From assembly GCA_016711505.1 (NCBI GenBank), contig JADJSV010000009.1, positions 62,001 through 126,000 of the forward strand: a stretch of DNA of 64,000 nucleotides, given 5' to 3'. Source of the stretch: Bacteroidota bacterium. Lineage in GTDB: Bacteria; Bacteroidota; Bacteroidia; AKYH767-A; 2013-40CM-41-45. The translations under genes were made by a program, and so were the position numbers. The notes under the pieces are model-generated. The model was not told the origin of the DNA. It saw only the letters and a list, made by a program, of their open reading frames with translations, and did not search any database. Below, piece after piece: positions 29,044 to 38,092 of the stretch (the first letter of the stretch is position 1; each line of letters opens with the position of its first letter).

Positions 29044-29591
29044 TACTTACTTGAATCAAAATAATTTCTTAACCGTTGTATGGCAGCCCGAGACCGGGTC
29101 TTGACCGTTCCGAGCGGTATATTTAATTTTTCCGCAGCTTCTGACTGTGAATACCCTTCGAAGAAGAGTAAATCGATGATCTGTTTATATTCAGGTTCCA
29201 ATTTCTTAACAATATCGCGAACACCTATCAGATCAGGATCAAACGAGGGTTTGTGATCTGAAATAGATACGGCATTATCAATAGATTGGTTTTTGTTTTG
29301 ATTTACGAATTCTTTTGAACGTACTTTGTCGATGGAAAGATTCCGGCAAACGTTGACCATCCAGGTAAATAAACGACCTTTTGCAGAATCGTATTGTGTG
29401 AAGTTATTCCAGATCTTAAGAAAGGTTTCCTGTAAAACGTCTTCGGCAATTTCATCGTTCTGGACTATTCTGTGAATTACACCATATAAAGCAGAAGAAT
29501 AATTATCATACAGAATTTCAATGCCGCGTTTATCCCTGTTGACAAGTAGCTGTATTAATTGATCTTCTTCTATTTTGGTTTTTCTCCCCAC
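29043..29591 (-). CDS. ECF sigma-70 factor
   Basis: 182 aa. The region 2 motif DVLQETFLKIWNN and region 4 helix-turn-helix (YSQSEAAEKLNIPLGTVKTRSRAAIQRLR) are both clear. The start is a GTG; no ATG fits. The sequence just upstream (TTTG, 22 bases, TTTG ending at the start) resembles a housekeeping promoter with almost no leader. It is paired with the anti-sigma gene. The likely targets include the DUF4331-TPR-HupE genes just downstream, by position only. Confidence 0.93.
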   Translation of the reverse strand: MGRKTKIEEDQLIQLLVNRDKRGIEILYDNYSSALYGVIHRIVQNDEIAEDVLQETFLKIWNNFTQYDSAKGRLFTWMVNVCRNLSIDKVRSKEFVNQNKNQSIDNAVSISDHKPSFDPDLIGVRDIVKKLEPEYKQIIDLLFFEGYSQSEAAEKLNIPLGTVKTRSRAAIQRLRNYFDSSK

Positions 29592-29640
29592 AAATAGTAT
29601 TTTGGTTTAGGCGATACAAAGAAACAAAAAATAATCAATC

Positions 29641-30434
29641 TCATTTCCTGCGAAGGGTAATAATGAAGTGATCAGCTACCCGATCAAAAGGGTAGGTAAA
29701 CCTCACTGCATTTTCAACCTTTGTCAGGAATTTGAAGGTGGCATTCAGTCTTTTTGGAAAAAATTCAAAATAAGGTGGCGGAACCAAAGAACATAGTCCT
29801 TCAAGCTTCACCATTGAAAATTCTTCACCAAAAACCTTTTGTATATACGTTTGAGAGAAGTAAAATGTTTTGAAAAATTCACCCTCAAGATGACTTTGTG
29901 CTCCGTCTTTTTAAACCGGCGAAAAGCTACTTTAAAATTTCCTTTTAATGCGAGTAAAATTTCCCATGGACAAACTTTTGGCATAATTACCAACGTAACT
30001 ATTCCTCCGCTCATTAGATTCCTTTTAATTCCATCCACAACGGGTTGCAGGTCAGAAACGCAATTTAAACCTCCGAAATCTGAAAATACTACATCAAAAG
30101 GTCCTTCTGAAAATTGCGGGAGTTCGGTATAAGAACATAATTGTGTAGAAATAGAATTTTCAAGATTCAGATCCTTGATCTTTACATTCAAAGCATGGAT
30201 CATTCCGGGAGCGACATCTGTTGCCAGCGTTTTCATTCCATAGTTCGAAAAAAAGACAGCATCGATACCTGTTCCACAATTCAATTCCAGAATTTTTGCA
30301 TTAGCAGGAAAGTAGCGAAGACAGTGATCATGAATCCTTTTTCGCATGTACTGCAAAATCAAATTCTCATCTTCGATCTTATCGAACGACGGACTTTGTT
30401 TTGTAAACGCTCTTGCCGGACCTTCCTGAATCAT
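29641..30434 (-). CDS. Class I SAM-dependent methyltransferase, one frameshift
   Basis: Restored length is 264 aa. The SAM loop is ILELNCGTGIDAVFFSNYG with an acidic ATDVAPGM after it, and DVVFSDFGGLNC is the motif IV region. One A is missing from the run at 29908-29912; restoring it gives KKDGAQSHLEGEFFKTFYFSQ and continues to a stop at 29641, about 160 bases beyond the premature stop. The first four bases overlap the radical SAM gene (ATGA). The substrate is unknown; the operon suggests modification of a small molecule or lipid. Confidence 0.85.
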
Positions 30435-31900
30435 ATTGGTCTTTTCTTGTCCATTAAACCAAGTTTAAAACCATTAACCAATTTATAAATAGCATGTAAA
30501 GGCAAAAGCACACTACTTCTTACTTTAGATCCGGAAATGGTAGAAGGCGAGTTCACCATTTGCGAAAGGGACAATTTTCCTTGTTGCATTCTGAACATTC
30601 TGTGAACATACCGTTGAAGAATTTTATAGTAATTTTTTGGAAGATCTTTATTAAACATCAAAGCAAGTTCATCAGAATCTTCCCAATTGGACTTATCACC
30701 CAATTTATCTTTTACACTTTCATAAAAAACTGTTCCGGGAAGCGGATAGGAAACTGACACTCCAATATCATCCGGTTTTAATTCTGACACCATCTTCAAC
30801 GTGAGATTAACATCATCCTTATTTTCTCCAGGATATCCAAATTGCAAAAAGAACGCAGCCTTCACTCCGGCATTCTTCAGTCCAGTTGTAGCTTCACGGA
30901 TCTGCTTAACCGTAATTCCTTTATCCATTGCATCAAGAATTTTCTGTGAACCGCTTTCTGCACCCATCCATACAATTTCACATCCTGCACGTGCAAGATC
31001 AGAAATTGTATTGTCATTCGTAAGCAGATCTGCACGTGACTGGATCTTAAATCTGATTTTCAATTGTGATGCTTCAATAAGATCAGCAAATTCTTTTATC
31101 CATCCGGGCTTTAATCCAAAAATGTCGTCGGTCATCCAGAAATGACGCGCACCATATGTCGACTGTAAGAATTTTATTTGTTCGACAATTCTCTGTGGAC
31201 TGTGCACATTATATCTGTTTCCATAAATTGGTTTTGCACACCAGTTGCAATGAAAAGGACAACCTCGAGTTGTACTAAGGTTGAGTGAAAAATATCCTGA
31301 ACCAGCATTCCATCGTTCCTTGTACTTACTCATGTTTATCAAATCCCAGGCAGGAGTTGGCAGATCATCAATATTTTTTAAAACATTTCTTTTAGCAGTT
31401 TTAAAAATTCCTTTCTCATTTTTATATTGAAGTCCGGCAATAAATTCCGGAGAAAGATCAGAACCGGAAAGATGATCTATCAGTTCACCGAGTGTTTCTT
31501 CTCCTTCACCATAAATTATAAAATCAGCTCCGGCAGATAAATATTTTTCTGCATGATCAGTTGAATCACTACTGCTTACAATGACTTTAATATTTCGGGC
31601 TTTTGCAAATTGAATCATTTCAAATGCAGCTTCACGCATATTAGTAAGGCACATTTTTGTGAGATAATTAAACCCATCATCATAGATCACAAGATAGTCA
31701 GGCTGATCTTTTGCCAAAAATGGAATGATCTCTTCAGCAGAATGAGCAAACATTGAATCGAAGAGTGATACTGAATAGTTTTTACTTTTAAGAAAAGCAG
31801 CGGCAGAAAGTGTTCCGAGCGGTGGATATGGTTGTTGCATTTTCCATTGTTTCGGATCAAAACGAAGGAAATAACTATGCGTAAACAGAACTTTTTTCAT
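30431..31900 (-). CDS. B12-binding radical SAM protein (BchE-like)
   Basis: 489 aa. The N-terminal B12-binding-like domain (about 1-150) has PPLGTLSAAAFLKSKNYSVSLFDS and the DADxG-type turn ADFIIYGEGEETL. The radical SAM iron-sulfur motif is GCPFHCNWC (Cys214, 218, 221). Later GAESGSQKILDAMDKGI and FGYPGENKDDV are typical of B12-dependent radical SAM methylases and cyclases. It overlaps a methyltransferase downstream (4 bases) and a nucleotidyltransferase-like gene upstream (26 bases). The product is unknown. Confidence 0.93.
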   Translation of the reverse strand: MKKVLFTHSYFLRFDPKQWKMQQPYPPLGTLSAAAFLKSKNYSVSLFDSMFAHSAEEIIPFLAKDQPDYLVIYDDGFNYLTKMCLTNMREAAFEMIQFAKARNIKVIVSSSDSTDHAEKYLSAGADFIIYGEGEETLGELIDHLSGSDLSPEFIAGLQYKNEKGIFKTAKRNVLKNIDDLPTPAWDLINMSKYKERWNAGSGYFSLNLSTTRGCPFHCNWCAKPIYGNRYNVHSPQRIVEQIKFLQSTYGARHFWMTDDIFGLKPGWIKEFADLIEASQLKIRFKIQSRADLLTNDNTISDLARAGCEIVWMGAESGSQKILDAMDKGITVKQIREATTGLKNAGVKAAFFLQFGYPGENKDDVNLTLKMVSELKPDDIGVSVSYPLPGTVFYESVKDKLGDKSNWEDSDELALMFNKDLPKNYYKILQRYVHRMFRMQQGKLSLSQMVNSPSTISGSKVRSSVLLPLHAIYKLVNGFKLGLMDKKRPI

Positions 31901-32858
31901 GTCTCAAAACTATATCATGCTGTTTTTCAAAGTTGCTGAATTTAATATCGAGCTCCCTGAGAATTTTTTCCTGAAACCCATTCGGATGATGTTTGGAGAC
32001 GTTCTTTTTTGTCCGCATCCGAAGATCAAAAGTTGATGCATCAAAATCCTTGAATTTTTTCTTCCAGTGCTTTAAGGTAAATTTGAAAAAATAATTGTCA
32101 ATTGCTTCACCTAATGATCCCGAAAATATTTTTTCAAGGAATGATTTTATCCCGGGGAATTTTTCATCGATTAAGTAGTATTCACTTCTCAGTGGAAAAT
32201 TCGGATAAAATGTTTTACTCCATTTATTTTCCTTCATGAAATTCAAATATTCTGAATAATTGTATACAGGAATGAGATAACTAACTTCTGTTGCAGTAAA
32301 AATATTCCTGTCAGGAATAGCTAGCTGATCTTCTGAAACAAAGTAATTCACACAAAAATTCTTTTTCGAATTTAAAAGAAAGAGTTTTTTGTATAAAACT
32401 AAAAATGTTCTTGTCAACCAGAGTCTGTTCCGTGAAGTGATTATAAAATAATCGATATCTGAATTTTCATCCATAAAGTTTTTCGAAAGTGATCCGCTGA
32501 TCGTCACTGCTTTTACAAATGGAAACGATGCGATCAGGCTGCTGAATTTTTTCATCCGGTCAACCATTGTCTTTGCATACTTTTCCCCAGCAATTCTCCT
32601 ATGCATATTGAATACAGAAGAGGAAACAGAATAATATCCTTCGTGAAAATAAATTTTCTGCTGATCAACTAATTCCAAAAGCACTTCCGCGACTTCATTT
32701 TCATCCTTCACTTCTATTTGAATAAGATCTTTGATCTCATTTATTGAAAGCGGATGATTGAAGATATCAAAATAGAGAAGTACACGAATAACTGCTGCTG
32801 ACATTTCAACATTGAGTTCAGTACTTGTCCGATAAGAACTTGCGGGAGAGGGATTCAT
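31875..32858 (-). CDS. Nucleotidyltransferase-like protein with N-terminal winged helix
   Basis: 327 aa. Residues 20-90 look like a winged helix (IRVLLYFDIFNHPLSINEIKDL). The catalytic-type motif is GSLSKNFMDENSDIDYFIIT (about 122-141), close to the GS-x(n)-D-x-D signature of the pol-beta nucleotidyltransferase fold. The C-terminal ~150 residues are helical and not recognised. Similar proteins accompany B12 radical SAM genes in Bacteroidota, in my recollection. It is probably enzymatic on a small molecule, but this is inferred. Confidence 0.75.
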   Translation of the reverse strand: MNPSPASSYRTSTELNVEMSAAVIRVLLYFDIFNHPLSINEIKDLIQIEVKDENEVAEVLLELVDQQKIYFHEGYYSVSSSVFNMHRRIAGEKYAKTMVDRMKKFSSLIASFPFVKAVTISGSLSKNFMDENSDIDYFIITSRNRLWLTRTFLVLYKKLFLLNSKKNFCVNYFVSEDQLAIPDRNIFTATEVSYLIPVYNYSEYLNFMKENKWSKTFYPNFPLRSEYYLIDEKFPGIKSFLEKIFSGSLGEAIDNYFFKFTLKHWKKKFKDFDASTFDLRMRTKKNVSKHHPNGFQEKILRELDIKFSNFEKQHDIVLRHEKSSVYA

Positions 32859-32893
32859 CTGGGAGAAAGGAAGTTTAAAGATACTAATTTTCT

Positions 32894-33630
32894 CTAAACT
32901 GTTATTTTAAAAATGTACAGGTTTTCAGTAAGGAATTGTTTGACAGAAACTGCCTTTATTGTAAGCGAGTTTTCTTTAGCTAATCCGAATATCTTAGTGA
33001 AATTACAATCTTCCGATAAGACCATATACATTTCAGAGGAAGAATCCATATGCTCTTTACATTGCACAAACAACTTCTGAAAATATTCGAAATCCTTTCC
33101 GGCATACCATGCATGATCGGAAGGTTTTCTGGCAACACCAGGATAAAATGGCGGGTTAACAATAAGTATATCAAAAACTCCAGTCTTTACATTTCCAAAA
33201 AGGTCTGACTCAAACACCTCAACACTTCCCGGATAATCATTTATTCGTTCTGAATTCAGTGAAACATTCAGTTTTGTATTTTCAATAGCTAATGGACAAA
33301 TGTCAACTGCAGTAACATTCGCGCCTTCTTTTGCGGCTACTATTGAAATGAGCCCTGAGCCCGAACCTATTTCTATTACTTTCTTTTTAGAAAAATTCAT
33401 GAATTCCAGAAATTCAAGCATAAAACTTGTGCTACTGAAGAACCTTGGATGAAAAACTCCGGGTTTAATTTTCAAAGCTACATCCTGATATTTGTAATTA
33501 GATTCTCTTGATGTGTACCACTCTACAAATGGTTTATAAATAAAATTCAAAATCCTTTTTCAAGAAATCGCACCGGTCTCTTAACTGCCTTCCGCTTCAG
33601 AATCTGTTCCATTGTTTTTACTTCTTTCAT
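32894..33630 (-). CDS. Class I methyltransferase with NPPF motif, one frameshift
   Basis: Restored length is 245 aa. The N-terminal part (MKEVKTMEQILKRKAVKRPV) reads in one frame from an ATG at 33630, and after one missing T in the run at 33549-33552 it continues as FLNFIYKPFVEWYTS. Taken without this repair, the gene would start at a TTG at 33550. EIGSGSGLISIVAAKEGA is the SAM loop and LIVNPPFYPG is the NPPF-type motif of N- or RNA-methyltransferases of the HemK/RsmC group. It lies 35 bases upstream of the nucleotidyltransferase-like gene in the same operon. Confidence 0.82.
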
Positions 33631-33756
33631 TTGAATGATAATTGAAAGATTGAATTATACGAACATCTACGAAAGTAATTGTAGCTGAGCGGGAAAAACA
33701 GTTGACTGAAACAGAAAATAGAGGGAGTTATTGCTTTAATTCGCATAATTTTTCAA

Positions 33757-35261
33757 TTAAAAGCCTTCAATTTCCGGTTGGCGATACTTCCATAATTTCT
33801 GGATGGCTTTGATCTCATATGGGAATGAGTAACCTTGTTTTTGTACCTGAATGCAGAGATCTTTTCAGGATTTTTATCTTAGTATCGTTTAATCGGATGT
33901 AAGAATAAGTCGGAAAATAACCGTTCAAAACTGTTTCAAACTTCCGGATATAATCGATCATCTCAGAAGTTAACCAAGGTGTCAGCCGATTTTTGCGAAG
34001 ATCGAATTTTTCCCATGCCGGTGAGATCCAGTCTTCCAGTTTCTCCGGATAATGAAATCCCGATGCCCGCACTTTTTTCATACAACTCACTTCCTTCGAC
34101 AGGCACAGGTGAATATACATAAATGATAATTTCCGTATCCGGATTGATCTCTTTGATCTCTCTTATAAACTCAACGTCTCGCTTGATCTGTTTCCACGAT
34201 TCTTCTTCCGTTTCACCGGGCATACCGAGTACAAAAGAATATTCCGGAATGATATCAAACTTTTTCATTCGTGCAGCGAAGGAGCGGATCTGAGCAGCGC
34301 TCTGAGTTCCGCCTTTGTCCATCCGTTTCAGGATATCATCATTCCCTGTTTCTGCTCCGAAGAAAATCATCTTACAACCTGACTCGCGCATGATTGCCAG
34401 TGATTTATCTGAATATTTATTTATTGTATCGATGCGGCCTTCGCCCCACCAGATCATGTTTTCTTTTTTGATGAGGTTTGAAAACTCTACCGTTCTTTTT
34501 TCTGAAACAAAAAAATTGTTGTCGTGAAATTCAATTGCATTTCCACCAAAAGTATTTTTCAGATAGAGAATATCTTTATAAATTTTCTCTGCTGATTTTC
34601 CTTTCCAGCGCGCATTGTATATAGGAACAACTGCGCAGAAGCTGCAGGTAAAAGGACAACCAAAACTGGAATGATATGCAATTGTTTTTGTACCAAGACA
34701 AGTCTTTCCAAGATACCTACGCATATCATAAAATCCATTCAACTGTGCATAAGGAAACGAAGGCAAAAGATCCTGATCGTAGATCTCATCTTTTTTTGTT
34801 GTAATTAATTCATCGGCTTCATTTTTAAAAATCAGATTTGGTAAAGCAGAAAAATTCCGTGTTCCCGTCTCGAGTTCTTTGAGCAGAGCCGGAAAGACTT
34901 TTTCACCGGGACCATTCACAACAAAGTCGACAAAACCGGAATTCAAAACCACTTTAGAATGGTTCGAAGGAAAATATCCGCCCCAGATAATTCTGACTTT
35001 TGGAAAAGACTCTCTGACTTTTTTAGAAAAAGGAATTGCCTGCTTAAGTTGTGGTCCGGGCATTACAGTTGATGCAAAGACAAAGAACTCTCCTGAAGCC
35101 AGGTATTTTTCAATTTTCGTCCATGGATCAACTTCCAGATTACCGTCAACGATTACCCATTCATAAAGTCCATTTAACGTAGCAGCCACCGACAAAACCG
35201 AATTCGGTATCCGTGGTTTTGAATTGGCAGCTCTGGGGTTGAATAAAAGGACTTTTTTCAC
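33757..35261 (-). CDS. B12-binding radical SAM protein, two frameshifts
   Basis: Restored length is 500 aa. The N-terminal region resembles a B12-binding domain. The cluster motif is GCPFTCSFC (Cys202, 206, 209), with GAETGNDDILKRMDKG and VLGMPGETEEE later. Two extra A's (in the runs at 34073-34078 and 33862-33865, plus-strand T) break the C-terminus; restored it reads SELYEKVRASGFHYPEKLEDWISPAW and ends YRQPEIEGF. It is the first gene of a five-gene series with a second radical SAM enzyme, two methyltransferases and a nucleotidyltransferase-like protein. The substrate is unknown. Confidence 0.9.
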
Positions 35262-35406
35262 AGGCGAAAGATATTGGTTTTTTAGGTAACTAAAGTCGTT
35301 TTATTTACCTGAAGCAGGTGTACTTCTAGTGGACATTTTAAAAAAACAGGAAATAAAGTAAATTGAAATACTAAGTTTTTGCACAAGAACACGAGTGATA
35401 ATACTA

Positions 35407-35632
35407 AACCCGTAGTTCTAAATTAAAACGTTCCCTTCGACTTCGCTCAGGGACCGTGGGTTTTGGGCAGATATGTGAATTTTTGCGAAGAAAATCATTA
35501 AATTTGGCCCAAAAATTTTGGGTTTGGTTGTTTTCCCCCCCCTTTGCTAGTTAAATTTTCTTCGCAAAAAATTCACACTACTTATATGACGGTCCCCGGC
35601 GAAGTCGAGGCAATAATTTCGAACAACGGGTT
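35407..35632. repeat. 226-bp imperfect inverted repeat
   Basis: Nested matching arms: AACCCG-TAGTTC near 35407 against GAAC-AACGGGTT at 35632; CCTTCGACTTCGC against GCGAAGTCGAGG; GGGACCGT against ACGGTCCC; GTGAATTTTTGCGAAGAAAAT against the reverse near 35555-35577. The centre holds an eight-C run and no gene. It resembles a MITE or a large structured element. The remainder of the 35262-35708 gap shows no gene. A CCTTCGACTTCGCTCAGGG core is common in other bacteria, from memory. Confidence 0.8.
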
Positions 35633-35708
35633 AATTAATAATCCTTGATCTTGTGCTGTATTTAGTAATTTTTTGGGGTGAGCTTGTGTTAAAAGATAAT
35701 ACTTAATC

Positions 35709-36191
35709 TCAGATGAAAAGCATATGTGTTCCTATTCCGCTACCTTGCTTATAAAAGTCGCCGACAGTGATCACATCATTAACATCATCGTAAAGGTCTT
35801 CCTTTTTGTAGTGGAACATATCCATAGCTAGTTTGCACGCCCATAGTTTTACCCCGGAAGCAACAAGGATGTCTAGGAATTCATGCACATCAGGCATATC
35901 AATTTTTTCCATTTCCTTTTTCATCATTGAGGTTGCAAGTGCTTCCATTCCCGGCAGACCTCCAAGCATTGTCGGCATATGCATAGCAGGATTACCAACA
36001 GTTGCAACATGCAGATGCTCAAGTTTTTTCTTGTGGATTGCTTCAAGTCCGACGCATGTACAGAATATTTCCGCTTCAATTCCTTCCATTCTGGCACCAT
36101 TCGCCAATACAAAGCAAGCATATACATTTTCCAATGTTGCTTTTGATAAGATGATCATCATCTTTCTTATTTCGCCATTAAATTCGTTCAT
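35709..36191 (-). CDS. DsrE/DsrF/DrsH-like sulfurtransferase
   Basis: 160 aa from the ATG at 36191; the frame is also open 27 bases upstream. MMIILSKATLENVYACFVLANGARMEGIEAEIFCTCVG is the DsrE-like strand-helix region, with cysteines at the active-site end. AVASGVKLWACKLAMDMF-type cysteine motifs follow. DsrE-like proteins carry persulfide sulfur in cytoplasmic relays. It is the last of three genes with SQR and a TusE/DsrC-like protein, which supports a role in sulfide or sulfane-sulfur handling. Confidence 0.85.
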   Translation of the reverse strand: MNEFNGEIRKMMIILSKATLENVYACFVLANGARMEGIEAEIFCTCVGLEAIHKKKLEHLHVATVGNPAMHMPTMLGGLPGMEALATSMMKKEMEKIDMPDVHEFLDILVASGVKLWACKLAMDMFHYKKEDLYDDVNDVITVGDFYKQGSGIGTHMLFI

Positions 36192-36272
36192 ACATTTTAA
36201 TATTAAAACTCCTGACAATGCTTTTGAATTTCCGGCATTGACATACGGATTTTTTTAAATGATATCCTGCTA

Positions 36273-36581
36273 TTACAGACAACTTGCAGGTTTAGGAATA
36301 CCTGCGATCTTCGTTGATGTTTTCAACGGTCCTTGAGGAAACAAAGCATAAAATTCTTTAATGTCGACAACATTGCTTTTTCCGATCTTACGGATTGACA
36401 ATGCAACCTGATTTTTATGTTCTGCTTGCAGATAATTAATAACTTCCCAATGACGATCTGTCAATTCGATGTTATTTTCTTTTGCAATTTCTATAGCGAC
36501 GTTTTTATCCCATTGACTAAAATCCGTTAAATATCCTTCTGCATTAACTGCGATATTTTTTCCTGCTATTATCTTTTCCAT
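36273..36581 (-). CDS. TusE/DsrC/DsvC family sulfur relay protein
   Basis: 102 aa. It has the family shape: FSQWDKNVAIEIAKENNIELTDRHWEVINYLQ and the C-terminal arm KIAGIPKPASCL. The penultimate cysteine (CysA) is present, but the position 11 residues earlier, where true DsrC has CysB, is a threonine (STKIAG). This one-cysteine form is like TusE, so it is more likely a sulfur carrier than a partner of dissimilatory sulfite reductase; no dsrAB is in the window. Confidence 0.9.
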   Translation of the reverse strand: MEKIIAGKNIAVNAEGYLTDFSQWDKNVAIEIAKENNIELTDRHWEVINYLQAEHKNQVALSIRKIGKSNVVDIKEFYALFPQGPLKTSTKIAGIPKPASCL

Positions 36582-36598
36582 ATTTTATATTTTAATTA

Positions 36599-37831
36599 TT
36601 AAAATTCTTTACCTGCTTCCTGCATTGTTGCAGAAACGAAAGGTATATGAGTTCCTTTTAGCAACATATTCCAATAGATCCAGCGGAAAGCGAGTTTACC
36701 CATGTGGTTCATTCTGCTTTCTTTTAATAATCTCAATGGCCCGACTCCGGGGAATGGGAATGTTCCCTCTACCGGTTCATGACTGTAGTTGAAATCAATC
36801 AGCAACGCTTTACCGTGCCCGGTTTCGATGAAACAATTTGCATGTCCATCGAATTCTTCTTTCAGAGGTTCATCATTTATAAATCGCTTTATATTTTCAG
36901 TTAAGATCTCCGCTTCAAAGTGAGCAACAGAACCGGCTTTAGAAGCAGGAATATTTGAAGCATCACCGATTACGAAAATATTCTTGTATGCTAAACTTTG
37001 CAATGAACCTTTGTTAGTTGGAATGTAATTGAGATCATCGCCTAATCCGGAGCGACCGATCATTTCATCACCTTTGTTTGTTGGAACAGTTACAAGAAGA
37101 TCGAAGTCAAGTTCTCTTCCACCGTAGTCGATCAGTTTCTTGTTTTCCTGATCGATTTTTTCAACTGCAAAATCACTTTCAATATGAATGCCTTTATCTT
37201 TCAGAAGGTGATCCAATGCTTCAGTAGCTTTTGGTTTTGTAAATGCACCACTGAGAGGAGTTACAAAAGTGATCTCCACTTTTTCGCGGATATTTTTATG
37301 CTGGAAATATGAGTCAGCAAGAAACGCAAATTCCAAAGGAGCAACCGGACACTTTATCGGCATTTCAACGATGTGGACAAGCATTTTACCGCCCTGCCAT
37401 TCACGTAATTTATTTCTGAGTGCAAGCGAACCTTCATAAGTATAAAAATCGAAAATGCTTTTATACCATTCGTTGCCGAGCATACCTTCCGTTTCTTCCG
37501 GAGCAGTTTTAGCACCTGTGGCAACTATGAGAATATCATAACTGTGATTTCCACCATCGGCCATCTGAACCTTATTTTCGCCGGGAACGATCTTATCGAT
37601 CTTTCCTTTTATCAATTGAACACCTTTCGGAATAAATTCCTCAATGGTTTTGATGATGTCTTCAGGTTCATAAATATCGAAAGGAAGAAAAAGATATCCT
37701 GGCTGATAATGATGTTCAATACGTTCATCAATAATTTTAATTTCCCAATCCGGTTTTTTCAATTCGTGGCGAAGATGGTTTGCCATCATCGTCCCTGCGG
37801 TTCCGGCACCTAAAATTAAAATTTGCTTCAT
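36599..37831 (-). CDS. Sulfide:quinone oxidoreductase-like FAD enzyme
   Basis: 410 aa. The N-terminal FAD loop is ILGAGTAGTMMANHL. ATGAKTAPEE and FVIGDASNIPASKAGSVAHFEAE are typical of the SQR/FCC group. Cys161 (IKCPVAPLEF) and Cys333 (HANCFIETGHG) are probable redox cysteines. A terminal amphipathic or membrane-contact helix (KLAFRWIYWNMLLKGTHIP) is at the end. It would oxidise sulfide with electron transfer to quinone at the membrane. The TusE- and DsrE-like genes downstream could take up the sulfur. The exact SQR type is uncertain. Confidence 0.85.
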   Translation of the reverse strand: MKQILILGAGTAGTMMANHLRHELKKPDWEIKIIDERIEHHYQPGYLFLPFDIYEPEDIIKTIEEFIPKGVQLIKGKIDKIVPGENKVQMADGGNHSYDILIVATGAKTAPEETEGMLGNEWYKSIFDFYTYEGSLALRNKLREWQGGKMLVHIVEMPIKCPVAPLEFAFLADSYFQHKNIREKVEITFVTPLSGAFTKPKATEALDHLLKDKGIHIESDFAVEKIDQENKKLIDYGGRELDFDLLVTVPTNKGDEMIGRSGLGDDLNYIPTNKGSLQSLAYKNIFVIGDASNIPASKAGSVAHFEAEILTENIKRFINDEPLKEEFDGHANCFIETGHGKALLIDFNYSHEPVEGTFPFPGVGPLRLLKESRMNHMGKLAFRWIYWNMLLKGTHIPFVSATMQEAGKEF

Positions 37832-38092
37832 AAATCAGGTTTTAGCACTATTGGTTTAGTGAACTAAAATTAGATTTTCAACAAGTATGAGAAAGTGACG
37901 GAAATCAGGCCACGAGGTGACATTACGGGGTGACAAAGGTTTCGCCTGAAAATCCACTCGCAACCGGTTGTGCTTTCACCACCAAGGGGCTATATGTCAA
38001 TAGAGTTTCAAAAGTAGATTCATAAATGTACAATTTAATTACTTTTAGATTATAACTTTTCAATTGCCAAAAGTTTATTCGGTGAGCTAACC
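37832..38092. other. Intergenic leader upstream of the SQR operon with GTGAC repeats
   Basis: GTGAC occurs at 37895, 37917 and 37930 and is followed by GCCTGA, complementary to TCAGGC at ~37905. It precedes the SQR start by 60-130 bases. It may be an operator or structured leader. I see no known riboswitch and no gene. Confidence 0.3.

Noticed and set aside
33541..33630. Separate 27-residue leader gene before the NPPF methyltransferase
   Set aside because: One missing T joins it in frame to the methyltransferase, matching the pattern of errors elsewhere.
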